A DNA stretch of 64,000 nucleotides from Glebionis coronaria (GCA_025667525.1 CM046878.1:519320274-519384273); one strand, 5' to 3'. Shown: positions 44,521-54,918, counted from the first letter of the stretch. Program-made: numbers and translations. The notes: generated by a model not told the origin, from the letters alone.

Positions 44521-45817
44521 TAAATAAGTAAAGTATATTTTCCTTTTATTTGAGTTTATCTCCTTCCTAAATACAAATCGTCATGACGCTTGTGATATCG
44601 ATATTTATCCAATCCTTCTAAATATCGCGTACAGCATGATCGCGACCCAAACAAATCACGTACAACCTACCGTGGGCCAAGCTTAATTGGCTATCCACAT
44701 ATATTCGTGATAAACCGGACGGTCCATATATTATACGTCATCAAATATAACAGGTACCGTAATAGCTGATTGCACGAGGATGCTCACGAGGCTGCAAAGA
44801 CGTTTAAGGAACCGGGATTGTGAATTACCTTAAGCGGAAGCTTTCCCGTTAGAGCATCTTCCAAAAATAAATCTAACAACTTCAATCAATTCTCTACTAA
44901 ATTTACGCTTCTTATAATATAGTGTCAGAAGGGTATGCAACTCTTCGTATGCATGTTTGTGATAAAATATATGCAGATTACTAATTATACTTATATTTTT
45001 GAAAATAGATATAAAGCTAACATAATTAACGTAACATTGTTCGAAAAGTAAAACTCTACGGAGTATTTTATTACGACGTTGTTATAAATACTAGATTTTA
45101 TGATACACACGTTTTGTCTTTTTCAGTAATTCTAGCAATGCACCGTTTGGGTTTTAGCGTTTCAGTTCTTGTAAACATCAGTACTATCTTTTATGGGCAA
45201 GGTTATATATACCCTAAAACCTCATCTGTACCCCTATTTTTTGTATATTTTTTAATTTTTTTTAATTGTTTTTTATAATTTTGGTTTTGTTATAAAACTG
45301 TTAAACGGAAAATACGGAATAAAAAAATAAAGTTTAACAGGTCAAAACTGTTAAACTGATAAAAGTACGGAACAAAAACTGACAAAAAAGTTGTCCAGAA
45401 AATTATAAAGAGACAAAAAATACACAAATAATATACTTTTTATCCTTTTTATGTGAGTCATGGAGGATATGTATGATAGCACTAATCTTTTATTCATGAA
45501 CTGGCATTTGGCCGGCAAGCTTATTATTGAGTATAAAATTCTTTTAGTAATTGTTGCATCTTCTTCGCAGTTTGTACTTTGTACTTTGTAAGATTTTAGT
45601 TCTAGTAAGCATTAGAAAAAACATACCTAACAAATCTAAAACGTAAAAAAAAATATTTACTCTTAACCTCTTTGTTTTGGAAAAGGTTTAGACTACTTGC
45701 CTTAAGTTTAACTTTAAGTACATCGAGTTACATTCCAACTTTGGTCAGCAAAACAAAAATTGTGAGTACTACATTTTAGTTCCATTTAGCCTCATTACGT
45801 ACGTAAAAGAAGACGAA
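44521..45817. other. Intergenic, upstream of the first glycosyltransferase
   Basis: No gene seen. AT-rich with ACGTACGT at about 45,797 and scattered A/T runs. It presumably contains the upstream promoter of the gene at 46,000. Confidence 0.45.
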
Positions 45818-45825
45818 TATAAATA
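45818..45825 (+). promoter_or_regulatory. TATA box candidate for the first glycosyltransferase
   Basis: TATAAATA about 175 bases upstream of the start codon, a reasonable leader length for a plant gene. Confidence 0.5.
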
Positions 45826-45869
45826 CTATCACAAAGCAACAAATTAATATTGTTCTTGATGGGGAAAGC

Positions 45870-45950
45870 CACATCTAAACCAAAGTAATAAACTTAGAAA
45901 GACACATCTAAACCAAAGTAATAAACTTAGAAATCCACATCTAAACCAAA
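45870..45950 (+). repeat. 33-bp repeats in the 5' leader of the first glycosyltransferase
   Basis: CACATCTAAACCAAAGTAAT begins at 45870 and 45903; a third, truncated copy (CACATCTAAACCAAAAC) begins at 45936. Copies 1 and 2 are nearly identical. They lie between the TATA candidate and the ATG, so they are probably transcribed. Confidence 0.85.
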
Positions 45951-45999
45951 ACATTCCGAAGCATAGTTCCTCATTTCATCGGACCTAAACACCAACACC

Positions 46000-47439
46000 A
46001 TGGCCACAAGCACGGAAAACCTCCACGTCATCTTCGTACCATTTTTTGCTTCTAGCCATATGATCCCTCTAGTCCATGTAGCAAGGCTTTTCGCGGCACA
46101 TGGTGTCCGTTCGACCATCATCACCACCGTGCACAACGCCCTCATATTCCAAACAATGGTCGACCGTGACATCAAAACCGGGCACCCAATAAGCGTCCAG
46201 ACGATCAATTTCCCCTCAACTGAAGTTGGACTACCTAAGGGAATAGAAAACCTAAACTCAATAAAATCTCCCAGCATGGCATCCGCAGTGTACAGTGGCA
46301 TGATGATGCTACAAAAACCAATGGAACAAATGATACGTGATCTTGTCCCAGATTGTATATTTTCTGACATGTTTTTCCCGTGGACTGTTGAGCTTGCTAA
46401 TGAGCTCAACATCCCACGGCTACTATTTTACCCTTCATGTTTTCTTTATCATTCGGTTTTTCATAGTTTGAAAGTTTATAAACCTCATGAGACTATAATT
46501 TCTGCATCCGAAACTTTTGTTGTCCCAAATTTACCTCATGAAATTAAGATGACAAGGTCTCAAGTTTCGGAACATCTCAAGACTAAAACCGGATTTGGTC
46601 AAATGATAGAAAAGATTCAAGAATCGGAGAAACGAAGTTATGGATTGGTACATAACACGCTTTATGAAATCGAACCAGATTATGTTGATCATTTTAAGAA
46701 AATTAAAGGTACGAAGATTTGGCATATAGGTCCTCTTTTTCAATTTTTTAATAGTGACGACCATGTGTTGGACGACAAGTATGGTTGTTTAAGTTGGCTA
46801 GACCAACAAAACCTTAAATCGGTCATATACGTGTGTTTTGGAAGTATGGTGAAATTCCCGGATGCTCAAATTACTGAAATCGCGTTAGCATTAGAAGAAT
46901 CTGAGAAGCCTTTTATCTGGGTGGTGAGGAAAGAGGTAGACGATGAAGGGATTGGAGGGCTGCCCGAAGGGTTTAAGGAGAGGGTTGAAAGGGAAAACAA
47001 GGGTTTGGTTATAACGGGTTGGGCGCCACAAGTGGATATTTTGAAGCACCCTGCGGTTGGAGGGTTTTTGACACATTGTGGATGGAACTCGGTTCTTGAG
47101 GCTGTGGTTGCGGGTGTGCCTCTAATAACATGGCCTTTGTACGCGGAGCACTTTTATAACGAGAAGTTGGTGGAAATTTTAGGAATTGGTGTTGGTGTCG
47201 GGGCACAGGTTTGGAACTCGGGGATAGAAATTGCTAGCCCGGTTATTGGAAAACAAGGTTTTATCGACGCTATTGAGGTATCAACTGGCACGTCAAGTGT
47301 AGCAGAAAGCATTAGACGGAACTCAAAAGATTTGGCTATCAAAGCCAAAAAGGCTGTCGAAGAAGGTGGTTCTTCTACTAATAGTTTAACTGCATTGATA
47401 CAAGACCTCAAAGCCTTTAAATTGGCTACAAAGCCTTGA
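46000..47439 (+). CDS. UDP-glycosyltransferase (family 1, UGT73-like), His-type donor site
   Basis: Transfers a sugar from a UDP-sugar to a small hydrophobic acceptor (phenolic, flavonoid, terpenoid or hormone) in the cytosol; the acceptor cannot be told from sequence. 479 residues, intronless, usual length. His20 in SSHMIP is the catalytic base and Asp123 in CIFSDMFF the supporting acid. The 44-residue PSPG donor box is Trp341-His384, with WAPQ, THCGWNS and WPLYAEH. The final residue is His where most glucosyltransferases have Gln. MATST is followed directly by the first beta strand (LHVIFVPFF), supporting this start. There is no signal peptide. The motifs EVGLPKGIENL and FYNEKLVEILGIGVGVG favour group D/UGT73. 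Its paralogue lies 1.1 kb downstream on the same strand. AATAAA at 47521-47526 may be the polyadenylation signal. A long antisense frame over the start is a shadow. Confidence 0.93.
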   Translation: MATSTENLHVIFVPFFASSHMIPLVHVARLFAAHGVRSTIITTVHNALIFQTMVDRDIKTGHPISVQTINFPSTEVGLPKGIENLNSIKSPSMASAVYSGMMMLQKPMEQMIRDLVPDCIFSDMFFPWTVELANELNIPRLLFYPSCFLYHSVFHSLKVYKPHETIISASETFVVPNLPHEIKMTRSQVSEHLKTKTGFGQMIEKIQESEKRSYGLVHNTLYEIEPDYVDHFKKIKGTKIWHIGPLFQFFNSDDHVLDDKYGCLSWLDQQNLKSVIYVCFGSMVKFPDAQITEIALALEESEKPFIWVVRKEVDDEGIGGLPEGFKERVERENKGLVITGWAPQVDILKHPAVGGFLTHCGWNSVLEAVVAGVPLITWPLYAEHFYNEKLVEILGIGVGVGAQVWNSGIEIASPVIGKQGFIDAIEVSTGTSSVAESIRRNSKDLAIKAKKAVEEGGSSTNSLTALIQDLKAFKLATKP

Positions 47440-47520
47440 TGCAAGTTGGTTTGGTTAAAAATTTGATGTTTACTCGTGTTGCATGTTCAGTTATACTTAA
47501 ATAACTTAATCTTGTTACGA

Positions 47521-47526
47521 AATAAA
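47521..47526 (+). terminator. Polyadenylation signal candidate
   Basis: AATAAA 82 bases after the stop of the first glycosyltransferase. Confidence 0.5.
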
Positions 47527-48382
47527 TCTTGGTTTTGGGCGAATATATTCACATAGAGAGCTTCGTTAAATAGGGCACTCGTCCCAATCTATCTTCTCGG
47601 TGTGTCAATATTGCTTCCCCTTCCTGTCGTTTTTGTGAGAGCGTGGTTGAAGATATAGATCAACGACGAATATTTCTTTTTGTATACAAGTATGAAGTTG
47701 GCGCGTGGTATTTAAATCCTCCTGCCGTCTTTCCTTCGTTTTCCATCAATGGCTTTGTTTTGGGTTTTCTCGTCTGAACAAGGTCATTCGTGTTTCAATG
47801 CTCTATTTGGGTTATTTCATTATGTGCAACACGCTCGATAGTTTTAAGGCCAGATGAGTGGAGTTGTTGGATTGCTAGACTTTATGCTTGTCATGTAGTT
47901 TCTGTGTAGTTTTATCTTCTTGGTTCTCTTCGCTACACTTGTATCTTTTGACCTCCCTCTCCGAGACACGTTCTTACTTCTTTATCGAAAGCGAAAGAGA
48001 AAACTGAATTACTCTACAAGATTTACGCAGAAAGGTAGCGAACTCTTCCTTTGTGAACCCTCCCTCAAACCATTCCGAGCCTTCTATTTTTTTCGCTTAG
48101 AATTTTGAAACGTTTTAATGCATCATTGCATCTTAAAGTATAACTAACATAAACATAAGCCACCTTAACATAGATACATATAGCTTATTTTTATTACATG
48201 ATCACTTTTTTCCTTTTTACTAAACTAAAAGAATAATACTACATTTCACAAACATTAAAGCCATAACTTTGTAAGAATCGGCTCGGAAAGTTCATCAATC
48301 ATCATATCAATACAGGCTTTAGCCTTTACAGCCAAACAATTTTGAGTCAAGTAAACAAAAACACATGAATCATACCTGCAAC
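47527..48382. other. Intergenic between the two glycosyltransferases
   Basis: No supported gene. A short frame at 47920-48108 lacks motifs. The later half is AT-rich, as expected for a promoter region. Confidence 0.5.
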
Positions 48383-48390
48383 TATATATG
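48383..48390 (+). promoter_or_regulatory. TATA box candidate for the second glycosyltransferase
   Basis: TATATATG about 157 bases upstream of the start codon, at a similar distance to that in the paralogue. The leader lacks the 33-bp repeats seen upstream of the first gene. Confidence 0.35.
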
Positions 48391-48546
48391 GTAGTTCTGT
48401 CCGTACTAGCATTGGACATTTGCCTCACGACATAAAGTTCGTACCATTACAGCTATTATGTATTCTACCTACCAAAAAGGACCATAAGTATCACGTTGGG
48501 GGATTAAAATTTATATCGTTCAACATATAGTAAGAGTAACAAAAAA

Positions 48547-49977
48547 ATGGTCACTAGCGGCAACGATCTTCACGTCGTGTTCCTTCCCCTCTTGACTCAA
48601 GGCCACATGATTCCTCTAGTCCATGCTGCCAGGCTCTTCGCCTCTCGTGGGGTTCGTTCCACCATCGTCACAACAGTACAAAATGCTCGCAACATCCAAA
48701 CATCTCTTGACCATGACATAACTCGAGGCTACCCTATAAGTGTCAGCACTGTCAACTTTCCAGCATCCGAGGTCGGACTGCCTGGCGGAATAGAAAACAT
48801 GAGTTCATGTCCTACCAGAGAAATGACACGGAAGATAATTCAGGGCCTGGTCTTACTCCAGACACCAATGGAACAATTGATACGTGATCTTGTTCCTGAC
48901 TGCATTTTTTCTGACATGTTTTTTGGGTGGACTGTTGAGCTTGCTGACGAGCTCAACATCCCAAGACTCTTGTTTTATCCTAATAGTTTTCTTTATCATG
49001 CTGTTTTAATTAGTTTGAACGTTTATGCTCCTCATGTTAATATAAAATCAGAAGACGAGAGTTTTCTTGTCCCAAATTTGCCTGATAAGATTATGATGAC
49101 GAGGTCTCAGCTTTCCGACCATTATAAATTTGAAACACCAACGGGCGAGTTCATGAAAATGGTTTTAAAATCCGAGGAACGAAGTTATGGACTGGTTCAT
49201 GATTCGTTTTATGAACTCGAACCTGCGTATGCAGACCATGTTAAAAATATCAAAGGTACGAAAATTTGGCACATTGGTCCTCTTTTTCATTTGCTAAACA
49301 GTGAAAGTGTGTCAAAAGAGAATGGTTGTTTGAGTTGGCTTGATGAAAAAGAATCTGAATCAGTGATTTACGTTAGTTTTGGAAGTATGGCGAGATTCTC
49401 AGAAGCTCAAATCACTGAAATCGCATTGGCATTAGAAGAATGTACTCAACCGTTTATATGGGTGGTAAAGAAAGGAGGAAATGATGAGTTAGACGGGTTG
49501 CCGGATGGGTTTAAGGAGAGGATCAAGAGGCAAAACAAGGGTTTGATCATAACCGGTTGGGCACCGCAAGTGGAAATATTAAAACATAGCGCGGTTGGAG
49601 GGTTTTTGACTCACTGTGGTTGGAACTCGTTACTTGAAGCAATGGTAAGCGGCGTACCAGTCATTACATGGCCTTTGTTCGCAGAGCAATTTTATAATGA
49701 GAAGTTGGTTGAGCTTCTAGGGATTGGAACGGGCGTCGGGGCTGAGGTTTGGAACCCGACTTTTGAGATTACTAGCCCGGTTATAGGAAAACAAAGTTTA
49801 GTGGATGCAATTGGAAAGTTGTCAAGTGGATCCGCGATAGCAGAAACCATTAGGCGCAAGTCGAGAGAGGTAGCCATGAAAGCAAAACAAGCAGCGCAAG
49901 AAGGCGGGTCTTCATCCAATGGTTTAGCTGATTTGATAAACGAGCTCCAAGCTGTTAAATTGGCAAAAAGGTGTTGA
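48547..49977 (+). CDS. UDP-glycosyltransferase (family 1, UGT73-like), Gln-type donor site
   Basis: Paralogue of the preceding gene, 476 residues and also intronless. Catalytic His20 (TQGHMIP, the usual Gly-His form) and Asp123 (CIFSDMFF) are present. The PSPG box runs Trp338-Gln381 (WAPQ, THCGWNS, WPLFAEQ). The terminal Gln is the residue usually linked to UDP-glucose use. The first 40 residues match the paralogue at 26 positions by eye and only small indels occur later, mainly before the CLSWLD segment and in the loop after the IWVV strand, so the pair arose by tandem duplication. Differences in residues 82-100 and 160-205 fall in acceptor-side loops, so substrates may differ. It is cytosolic with no signal peptide. 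The start is supported by the conserved spacing to LHVVFLP. Acceptor unknown. Confidence 0.95.
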   Translation: MVTSGNDLHVVFLPLLTQGHMIPLVHAARLFASRGVRSTIVTTVQNARNIQTSLDHDITRGYPISVSTVNFPASEVGLPGGIENMSSCPTREMTRKIIQGLVLLQTPMEQLIRDLVPDCIFSDMFFGWTVELADELNIPRLLFYPNSFLYHAVLISLNVYAPHVNIKSEDESFLVPNLPDKIMMTRSQLSDHYKFETPTGEFMKMVLKSEERSYGLVHDSFYELEPAYADHVKNIKGTKIWHIGPLFHLLNSESVSKENGCLSWLDEKESESVIYVSFGSMARFSEAQITEIALALEECTQPFIWVVKKGGNDELDGLPDGFKERIKRQNKGLIITGWAPQVEILKHSAVGGFLTHCGWNSLLEAMVSGVPVITWPLFAEQFYNEKLVELLGIGTGVGAEVWNPTFEITSPVIGKQSLVDAIGKLSSGSAIAETIRRKSREVAMKAKQAAQEGGSSSNGLADLINELQAVKLAKRC

Positions 49978-50218
49978 ATGTAGTTTTTTCACTTTTTAGT
50001 TTCAAAACGTTGTAGGAAGGATCATCTTCATGAATTGTTAGTTCTATATTCTTGTTTCTTAAGGTTGTTTAAATCTGGCTTTAAATCGAGTGAGAATGAT
50101 CATTTAGATAGATTGAATATGATACGATGTACTTCATTTAGTAATTCAGATTTGGAATTTGCATGATTAATTATCACAAAAGAAAAAAAAATCAGTACTA
50201 GATTACTCCTCTTCAGTG
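49978..50218. other. 3' flank of the second glycosyltransferase
   Basis: AT-rich 3' untranslated/intergenic sequence; no canonical AATAAA seen close to the stop. Confidence 0.4.
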
Positions 50219-50330
50219 TTTTTTTTTTGGTAACCGTGATTTCCGACTAATTAGCCGACTAATTCACGGGGTTTGAACCTACCGCCACACAGACTCAAAC
50301 CATGTAAAGCCCTCTCCCTTTTCAGGAATT
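50219..50330 (-). mobile_element. SINE copy, same family as at 12,950-13,145
   Basis: On the minus strand GGTTCAAACCCCGTG (B box) is followed by AATTAGTCGGC and TTAGTCGGAAATCACGG, then TTACCAAAAAAAAAAC, an A-tail. ATTAGTCGG and GTCGGAAA also occur in the 13-kb copy. The A box end is degenerate. Confidence 0.55.
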
Positions 50331-50454
50331 GTCTCATATGTCCATTTCTTTGTATTGTCACATTTACTTTTTAGAGGCACTGTCGGTCGGACTTCTTGCA
50401 TGGGGAAGCATGAGATTGAGCAGATGCTCTGGGTATCGTAACATGAAAAACATT

Positions 50455-51131
50455 ATGTTATTTCGTCATAGCGTCACGTCAATAAAACATTAAAAAAACA
50501 CTAACCCTTTAATCACAACACTCACCAACACAACTTTTTTTTTTTTTTTTTCCAGAAAAACCCCTCTCAACAATTATCTCATTTTTTTTTTTACATAAAC
50601 ACATTATTTCATCCATAAACTAAAAATACAAATTAAATTACAAAATAAGAAAAATAATACAAAAATTATAAAAAAAATATTACTAACATAAAAAACTTAA
50701 AAGAATACATGGATTCAAAATTTGGGCTTTTATATTGTTGGGCTTTAAATATGTTTAATTGTGGGCTTTAAAACAAAATATATACAACGAATTGTTTTTT
50801 CGATAATCAAACTGTCTTCTTCTAAACACGCCGTCTTCTTCACTTGCAACAAGAAAAAAAGAATCTCATCAATAAAAAACAGATCCCAAGCAACAAGATC
50901 AAGTAAGTTATCATTTTTTTATCCTTTTTGAAAGTGGGGGGCAAAAAAGTAAACATAAAAAGAGATGCTGCAGGGGATAAACGAAACTTTAAAAAAATTA
51001 AAAAACCCCTAACGTGCGTTGGCCAGCCAACGCCGAGCGCAACACCGTTGGGGGTTTGGGTTGTGTGGTGTATTAACGCCAACAACGCGGGGCAACGTCC
51101 GTTGGTGCGTTACTACACCTAAGGCTCTAAG
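50455..51131. mobile_element. Non-autonomous TIR element, provisional
   Basis: The stretch at 50,455-50,545 (GTCACGTCAA..CACTAACC..CACAACAC) is similar to the reverse complement of 52,170-52,250, an inverted-repeat relationship. ACACCTAAGGCTCTAAG at 51115-51131 recurs exactly at 52283-52299. These look like shared ends of one or two related MITEs whose boundaries I cannot fix. Interior includes repeated AACGCC/GTTGG words that can pair. Confidence 0.4.
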
Positions 51132-51530
51132 GGTGTCAATAAATCCGACTCGACTCGAACTTTACATGAGTATATGCGGGTTTAAATTTTAATTCGGGTT
51201 AATCGGATCAATCCGATTAACCTGAATTTGAAATCGGGTCGGACATCAGATAATTTATAAGTATACTTAATTCGGGTCAACCCGATTATTTCGAATAAGA
51301 TTTTTTTTTTATTTTTTTACTTTTTAAATAAATTTAATATAATTTTTATTTAAAAAAAATATTTTTTCCCCATATTCGGGTTAACCTAGACCCGAGTAGA
51401 TCTGAACCCAACTAACCCGAGTTAAACTCGGTCTGAGTTCGGATAAAATGTTGTTACCCTCGACCTAAATTGGACCTGACCCGAATAACTCGAACCGACC
51501 AACCCGACCCGACCCGGTTCTCACCCCACA
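51127..51530. mobile_element. hAT-like MITE rich in CCGA/CGGGT words
   Basis: Begins AAGGGTGTCAATAAATCC and ends near GACCCGGTTCTCACCCC, an imperfect inverted pair. The interior alternates CGGGTT and AACCCGA words like the element at 9108-9554. No clear 8-bp target duplication. Confidence 0.45.
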
Positions 51531-52169
51531 CATAACCTTGTCCTTTGATGCAGGGGATGTTTTGTTCTTTTCCAACACAAAACCTAATGTTACGAGGGCA
51601 CGGTGTGATAACACAAACCCCAACGTTGTTCGGTGTTTTTTAGCGTTATCAAACTGTTTGATAACGTTGTCCAACAACGTTGGGTAGAAAATGAAAAAAA
51701 GCGTCGTTTAACATACAATCAACGGCTAAAATTTAAAAAAGTTATAAAGACTCGCAACGGCTAAAACATTTTTTTGTTAAAAATGGAAAGTTTAAAACCT
51801 ACCAAATAAAATATATATATCCTCATTTTTTAAAATTATTTTCTAACAAAAATGATACACCTCCCTAAAAAAACATAACAACAAGAAGCTCGACCACCAT
51901 GATTAACCTGTAACCCGATCTACCGAGACCATGAAGATGCCTAAAGGGATGTTTACGGGCTGATTATTTTCATGATCATTGTAGGTATCTACAACACTAT
52001 TTACGTAAAATATATCGCATGAGAAGTTGAAAAAACACAAAATGAAGACTATTCGTCAGGTTGTATGTTTTTTTTAAGTTTTTTATTATTTTTGTATGTG
52101 TGTTTTGATTTAAGTATTAATGTATTTGAATGTAATGAATGAAATTTTTAAGGTGTTTTTTTTTGAAAA
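51531..52169. other. AT-rich interior, no gene
   Basis: Contains an inverted pair of AACGTTG/CAACGTT words at 51,620-51,690 and no coding motifs; possibly the interior of the second MITE. Confidence 0.35.
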
Positions 52170-52299
52170 ATTAGGAATTGTGTAGGGTTATTTGGTGTTA
52201 TGATAGGAGAGTTGAATTGGTGCTAGTCTTATGTTGATGTGACACATACGTAGAAGTTATCTTTTTGTCTTGCCAAGTTATGACACCTAAGGCTCTAAG
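52170..52299. mobile_element. Right terminal region of the provisional TIR element
   Basis: Inverted partner of 50,455-50,545 and carrier of the second ACACCTAAGGCTCTAAG. Confidence 0.4.
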
Positions 52300-52950
52300 A
52301 CTAGCATTGAACCAAGGCCTATCTTTTCATAACACATAATTCAGTATATTCTTTTTAAAAAATTAAAAGGGTGAAGAGGTTGATTAGCTGATAAAATAAA
52401 ATAAGGCATTGAAAATCACGATGACAAAAATATTAAAGGATAAATAAGCTTGAGCCGTTTATGGTATCCAGGATCTTACCACTATAAATGTTAGATTAAT
52501 AATACATAACACATACGATTTTTCTTGTCTAACATGGAATCGAAACGAGTCTAATCCCTATACGTAAGTGTTTACGTTTAGCCCTCTTATCTATACCACC
52601 CCATTTTAAACCATATTTTTTCATTCATCATCAGCATCGCAAAATCACCTAACCGAGTAATGTAGACACGGTGTCAGGTGTTCAACGCTACATACCAAAC
52701 CTAGTATTAGTTCTAAGTTGTTACTTTCCAATATGTATCAATATCTTGATTCCATCACTCCCCGTGTCGATCCTCAACGATTGCCTCTTGATCCTCGCAA
52801 AGACCATGACTACTTTGAGGACTTTTATGAATATCTATTTGCAAAAAAGAAAATTATAATGGTTTATTATTCGTTTTTTTAACTGTTTAGGTATGCAAAA
52901 AATTATAATGGTTTATTGTTTGTTTTTTATTATTTACTTTTTGTTAAGTC
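52300..52950. other. Intergenic
   Basis: No gene. The block at 52,455-52,545 resembles 54,018-54,105 (shared TTACCA(C/T)TATAAATG, GATTAATAATACA and TTGTCTAA words), an old local duplication. Confidence 0.4.
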
Positions 52951-53117
52951 GATGGTATTAGCTGTTGATTATGATTGACAGCCATATGTTATCTTAATAT
53001 AGTTATGATTGATTATCTTGCTTAATATAGGCTCAATGTCTATCCAATTGTAACTATATATATTTGTATATCATATTGAGTAATGGAGAGAAACCATTCT
53101 ACTATCATAATTTAACA

Positions 53118-53129
53118 TGGTACAGAGCG
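53118..53129 (+). promoter_or_regulatory. Primer binding site of the TRIM
   Basis: TGGTACAGAGCG resembles the initiator Met tRNA site TGGTATCAGAGC with one base missing. Confidence 0.7.
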
Positions 53130-53542
53130 TTAAAGCTCCAAGTACACAACCCACCACAAAAGAGTTATCCTCCGGTCATCGGTTTTTCACTGATGATTCG
53201 GAGGGATCCGCTTAATTTTCTTTCGCTTTATTATTTTTCATAAGTACTTTTTCTTTTTCAAATAAACCCCAACATCATTGTCTCATCATCATTATTCTTG
53301 TTTTACGACCGAAAATCATTGTTATTTTTCAAAAATAGTTGGTAAAAAATGCCGCTCCTACCTAAAGGTAAAATAAGCCATGACGTAAAAAAAACGTCAC
53401 GTAAAGGAGGAAGTCGCAAGCAGTCAGCAACTATGCCGTCGAATACAATTATTCTTCCGTCTCAATAAACAAAGAAGATGATTGAAAAAGAGGCTTTCAA
53501 CATATGTTCCAGTTTTCAGTCGAGAAGCTTGACGTTCAAACT

Positions 53543-53551
53543 GCGGGGGAG
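53543..53551 (+). promoter_or_regulatory. Polypurine tract of the TRIM
   Basis: GCGGGGGAG immediately before the 3' LTR; it fixes the LTR start at TATTAGC. Confidence 0.75.
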
Positions 53552-53718
53552 TATTAGCTGTTGATTATGATTGACAGCCATATGTTATCTTAATATAGTT
53601 ATGATTGATTATCTTGCTTAATATAGGCTCAATGTCTATCCAATTGTAACTATATATATTTGTATATCATATTGAGTAATGGAGAGAAACCATTCTACTA
53701 TCATAATTTAACAGATGG

Positions 53719-53900
53719 TTGGTGTTGTTTTATTATGAGTCAATTAAAGTCGATTGTTGGTATAACTTTGTTACATGTCAATTAAAGTCGACCGTGGAAC
53801 TGTTTTGTTACCACTCAACTAAAGTTAACTGTTTGTGCGGTTTCATTACTAGTCGACTAAAGTAGATCATTTGCAATGTTTTATTAGCAGTCCACTACAA
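53719..53900. repeat. ~47-bp minisatellite interrupted by the TRIM
   Basis: Imperfect units of the form (A/G)TCAA(T/C)TAAAGTCGA followed by a TTTTGTTAC-like word recur about four times. The sequence before the TRIM (TTGTTAAGTCGATGG) fits as the start of this array, so the TRIM landed inside it. Confidence 0.65.
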
Positions 53901-54325
53901 TTATACTTTTGTTACGTTAATGTTTCTTTTCTTTTCTGGTTTATCACTTTATTCAGAGCTTTTGTGATTTCGTCGCTTAGACTGCGGGTATTATAGGATA
54001 AATAGCTCCAAACCTGATTTATGGGTTTAGAGAATCTAGGGGTTTACCATTATAAATGGTGGATTAATAATACAGAACATATACGAGTTTCATTGTCTAA
54101 GAGTGTAACAATCGTGAATTTTGTACTATTTATTTTAATGTTAAACGTGATGTTTTCGGGTTTGAACGTCTATGGAAATCCCCGATTGTTTCCGCGTAAA
54201 ACATGTAAGAATCCAAAATTTATATTGAGTGATCACCGCTTTTAAGGAACAACTTTCCTTAGTAAATTTTATTGTTTATACTTATATATGTTAAATTTAG
54301 ATTGCAATCTCAATTGCGCCTCTTG
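53901..54325. other. Intergenic
   Basis: No supported gene; a 74-codon frame at 54021-54245 covers the locally duplicated block and has no domain. Confidence 0.4.
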
Positions 54326-54870
54326 ACAACCGGGAAAATTCACGCCAATAAAATAAATTATAGTTTACATGGAACGCTTATTTTAATATGAAATATTTTT
54401 ATTTTTATCTTAAGTGTGAACGTAATTAATTTAATTGAAATCGATAACTTATTTCACGTACTATGGATATCACCCCGTCAACAATCCGACGTTAGACAAA
54501 TAATATCAACTTATTTCAATAACGACTCAACAATAAATAATGTTGGTATTTTATGATTTATATAGTGTCGTATAAATTATTTCACTGAGCCATTGAATAA
54601 TAAGTGTAACTATATAAAAAGTATATGTAGCATACTCGATACCCCGAGTAAATAAACTAGCAAACACCGACCCCCTTGGACTCCCTTCACACGTTTCACA
54701 CACTTCACTCTTTCTCCACATTTTGAATTTAACTTTGTACAACACCAAGCTAATTAAGACAAGTCCAATCTTGAAAAATGTTGTCCACCTTTCCACTCCC
54801 CAATCCCGCATACTACATTATCTTTTCCTCTTCCCCAACAATACTTGACTCCCCATGGTACCTTCATGGT
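54326..54870 (+). mobile_element. Fragment resembling the gypsy LTR start
   Basis: TTGACAACCGGGAAAATTC at about 54,324 resembles TGTGACAACCGGGAATTTTC, the LTR start in the 16-29 kb array. It is followed by AT-rich sequence and then C/T-rich leader-like sequence as in that LTR. Similarity fades quickly, so it is a diverged relative. Limits are approximate. Confidence 0.4.
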
Positions 54871-54918
54871 TAGCCAATAGTTAACGTAGTGCAATCGACT
54901 ACAACCTAGTTATTAGAT

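Larger units (their letters stand above)
52956..53713 (+). mobile_element. TRIM retrotransposon, 758 bp
   Basis: Two 162-bp LTRs (52956-53117 and 53552-53713) look identical by eye and bracket a 434-bp non-coding interior. The primer site TGGTACAGAGCG (53118-53129) abuts the 5' LTR; the polypurine tract GCGGGGGAG (53543-53551) abuts the 3' LTR. GATGG flanks both sides (52951-52955, 53714-53718). The ends are TA...CA rather than TG...CA. With no Gag or Pol, it fits the terminal-repeat-in-miniature class. Identical LTRs imply recent mobilisation by a partner. Confidence 0.9.

Noticed and set aside
45927..46412. 161-codon antisense frame over the first glycosyltransferase
   Set aside because: Shadow frame opposite a strongly supported coding sequence.
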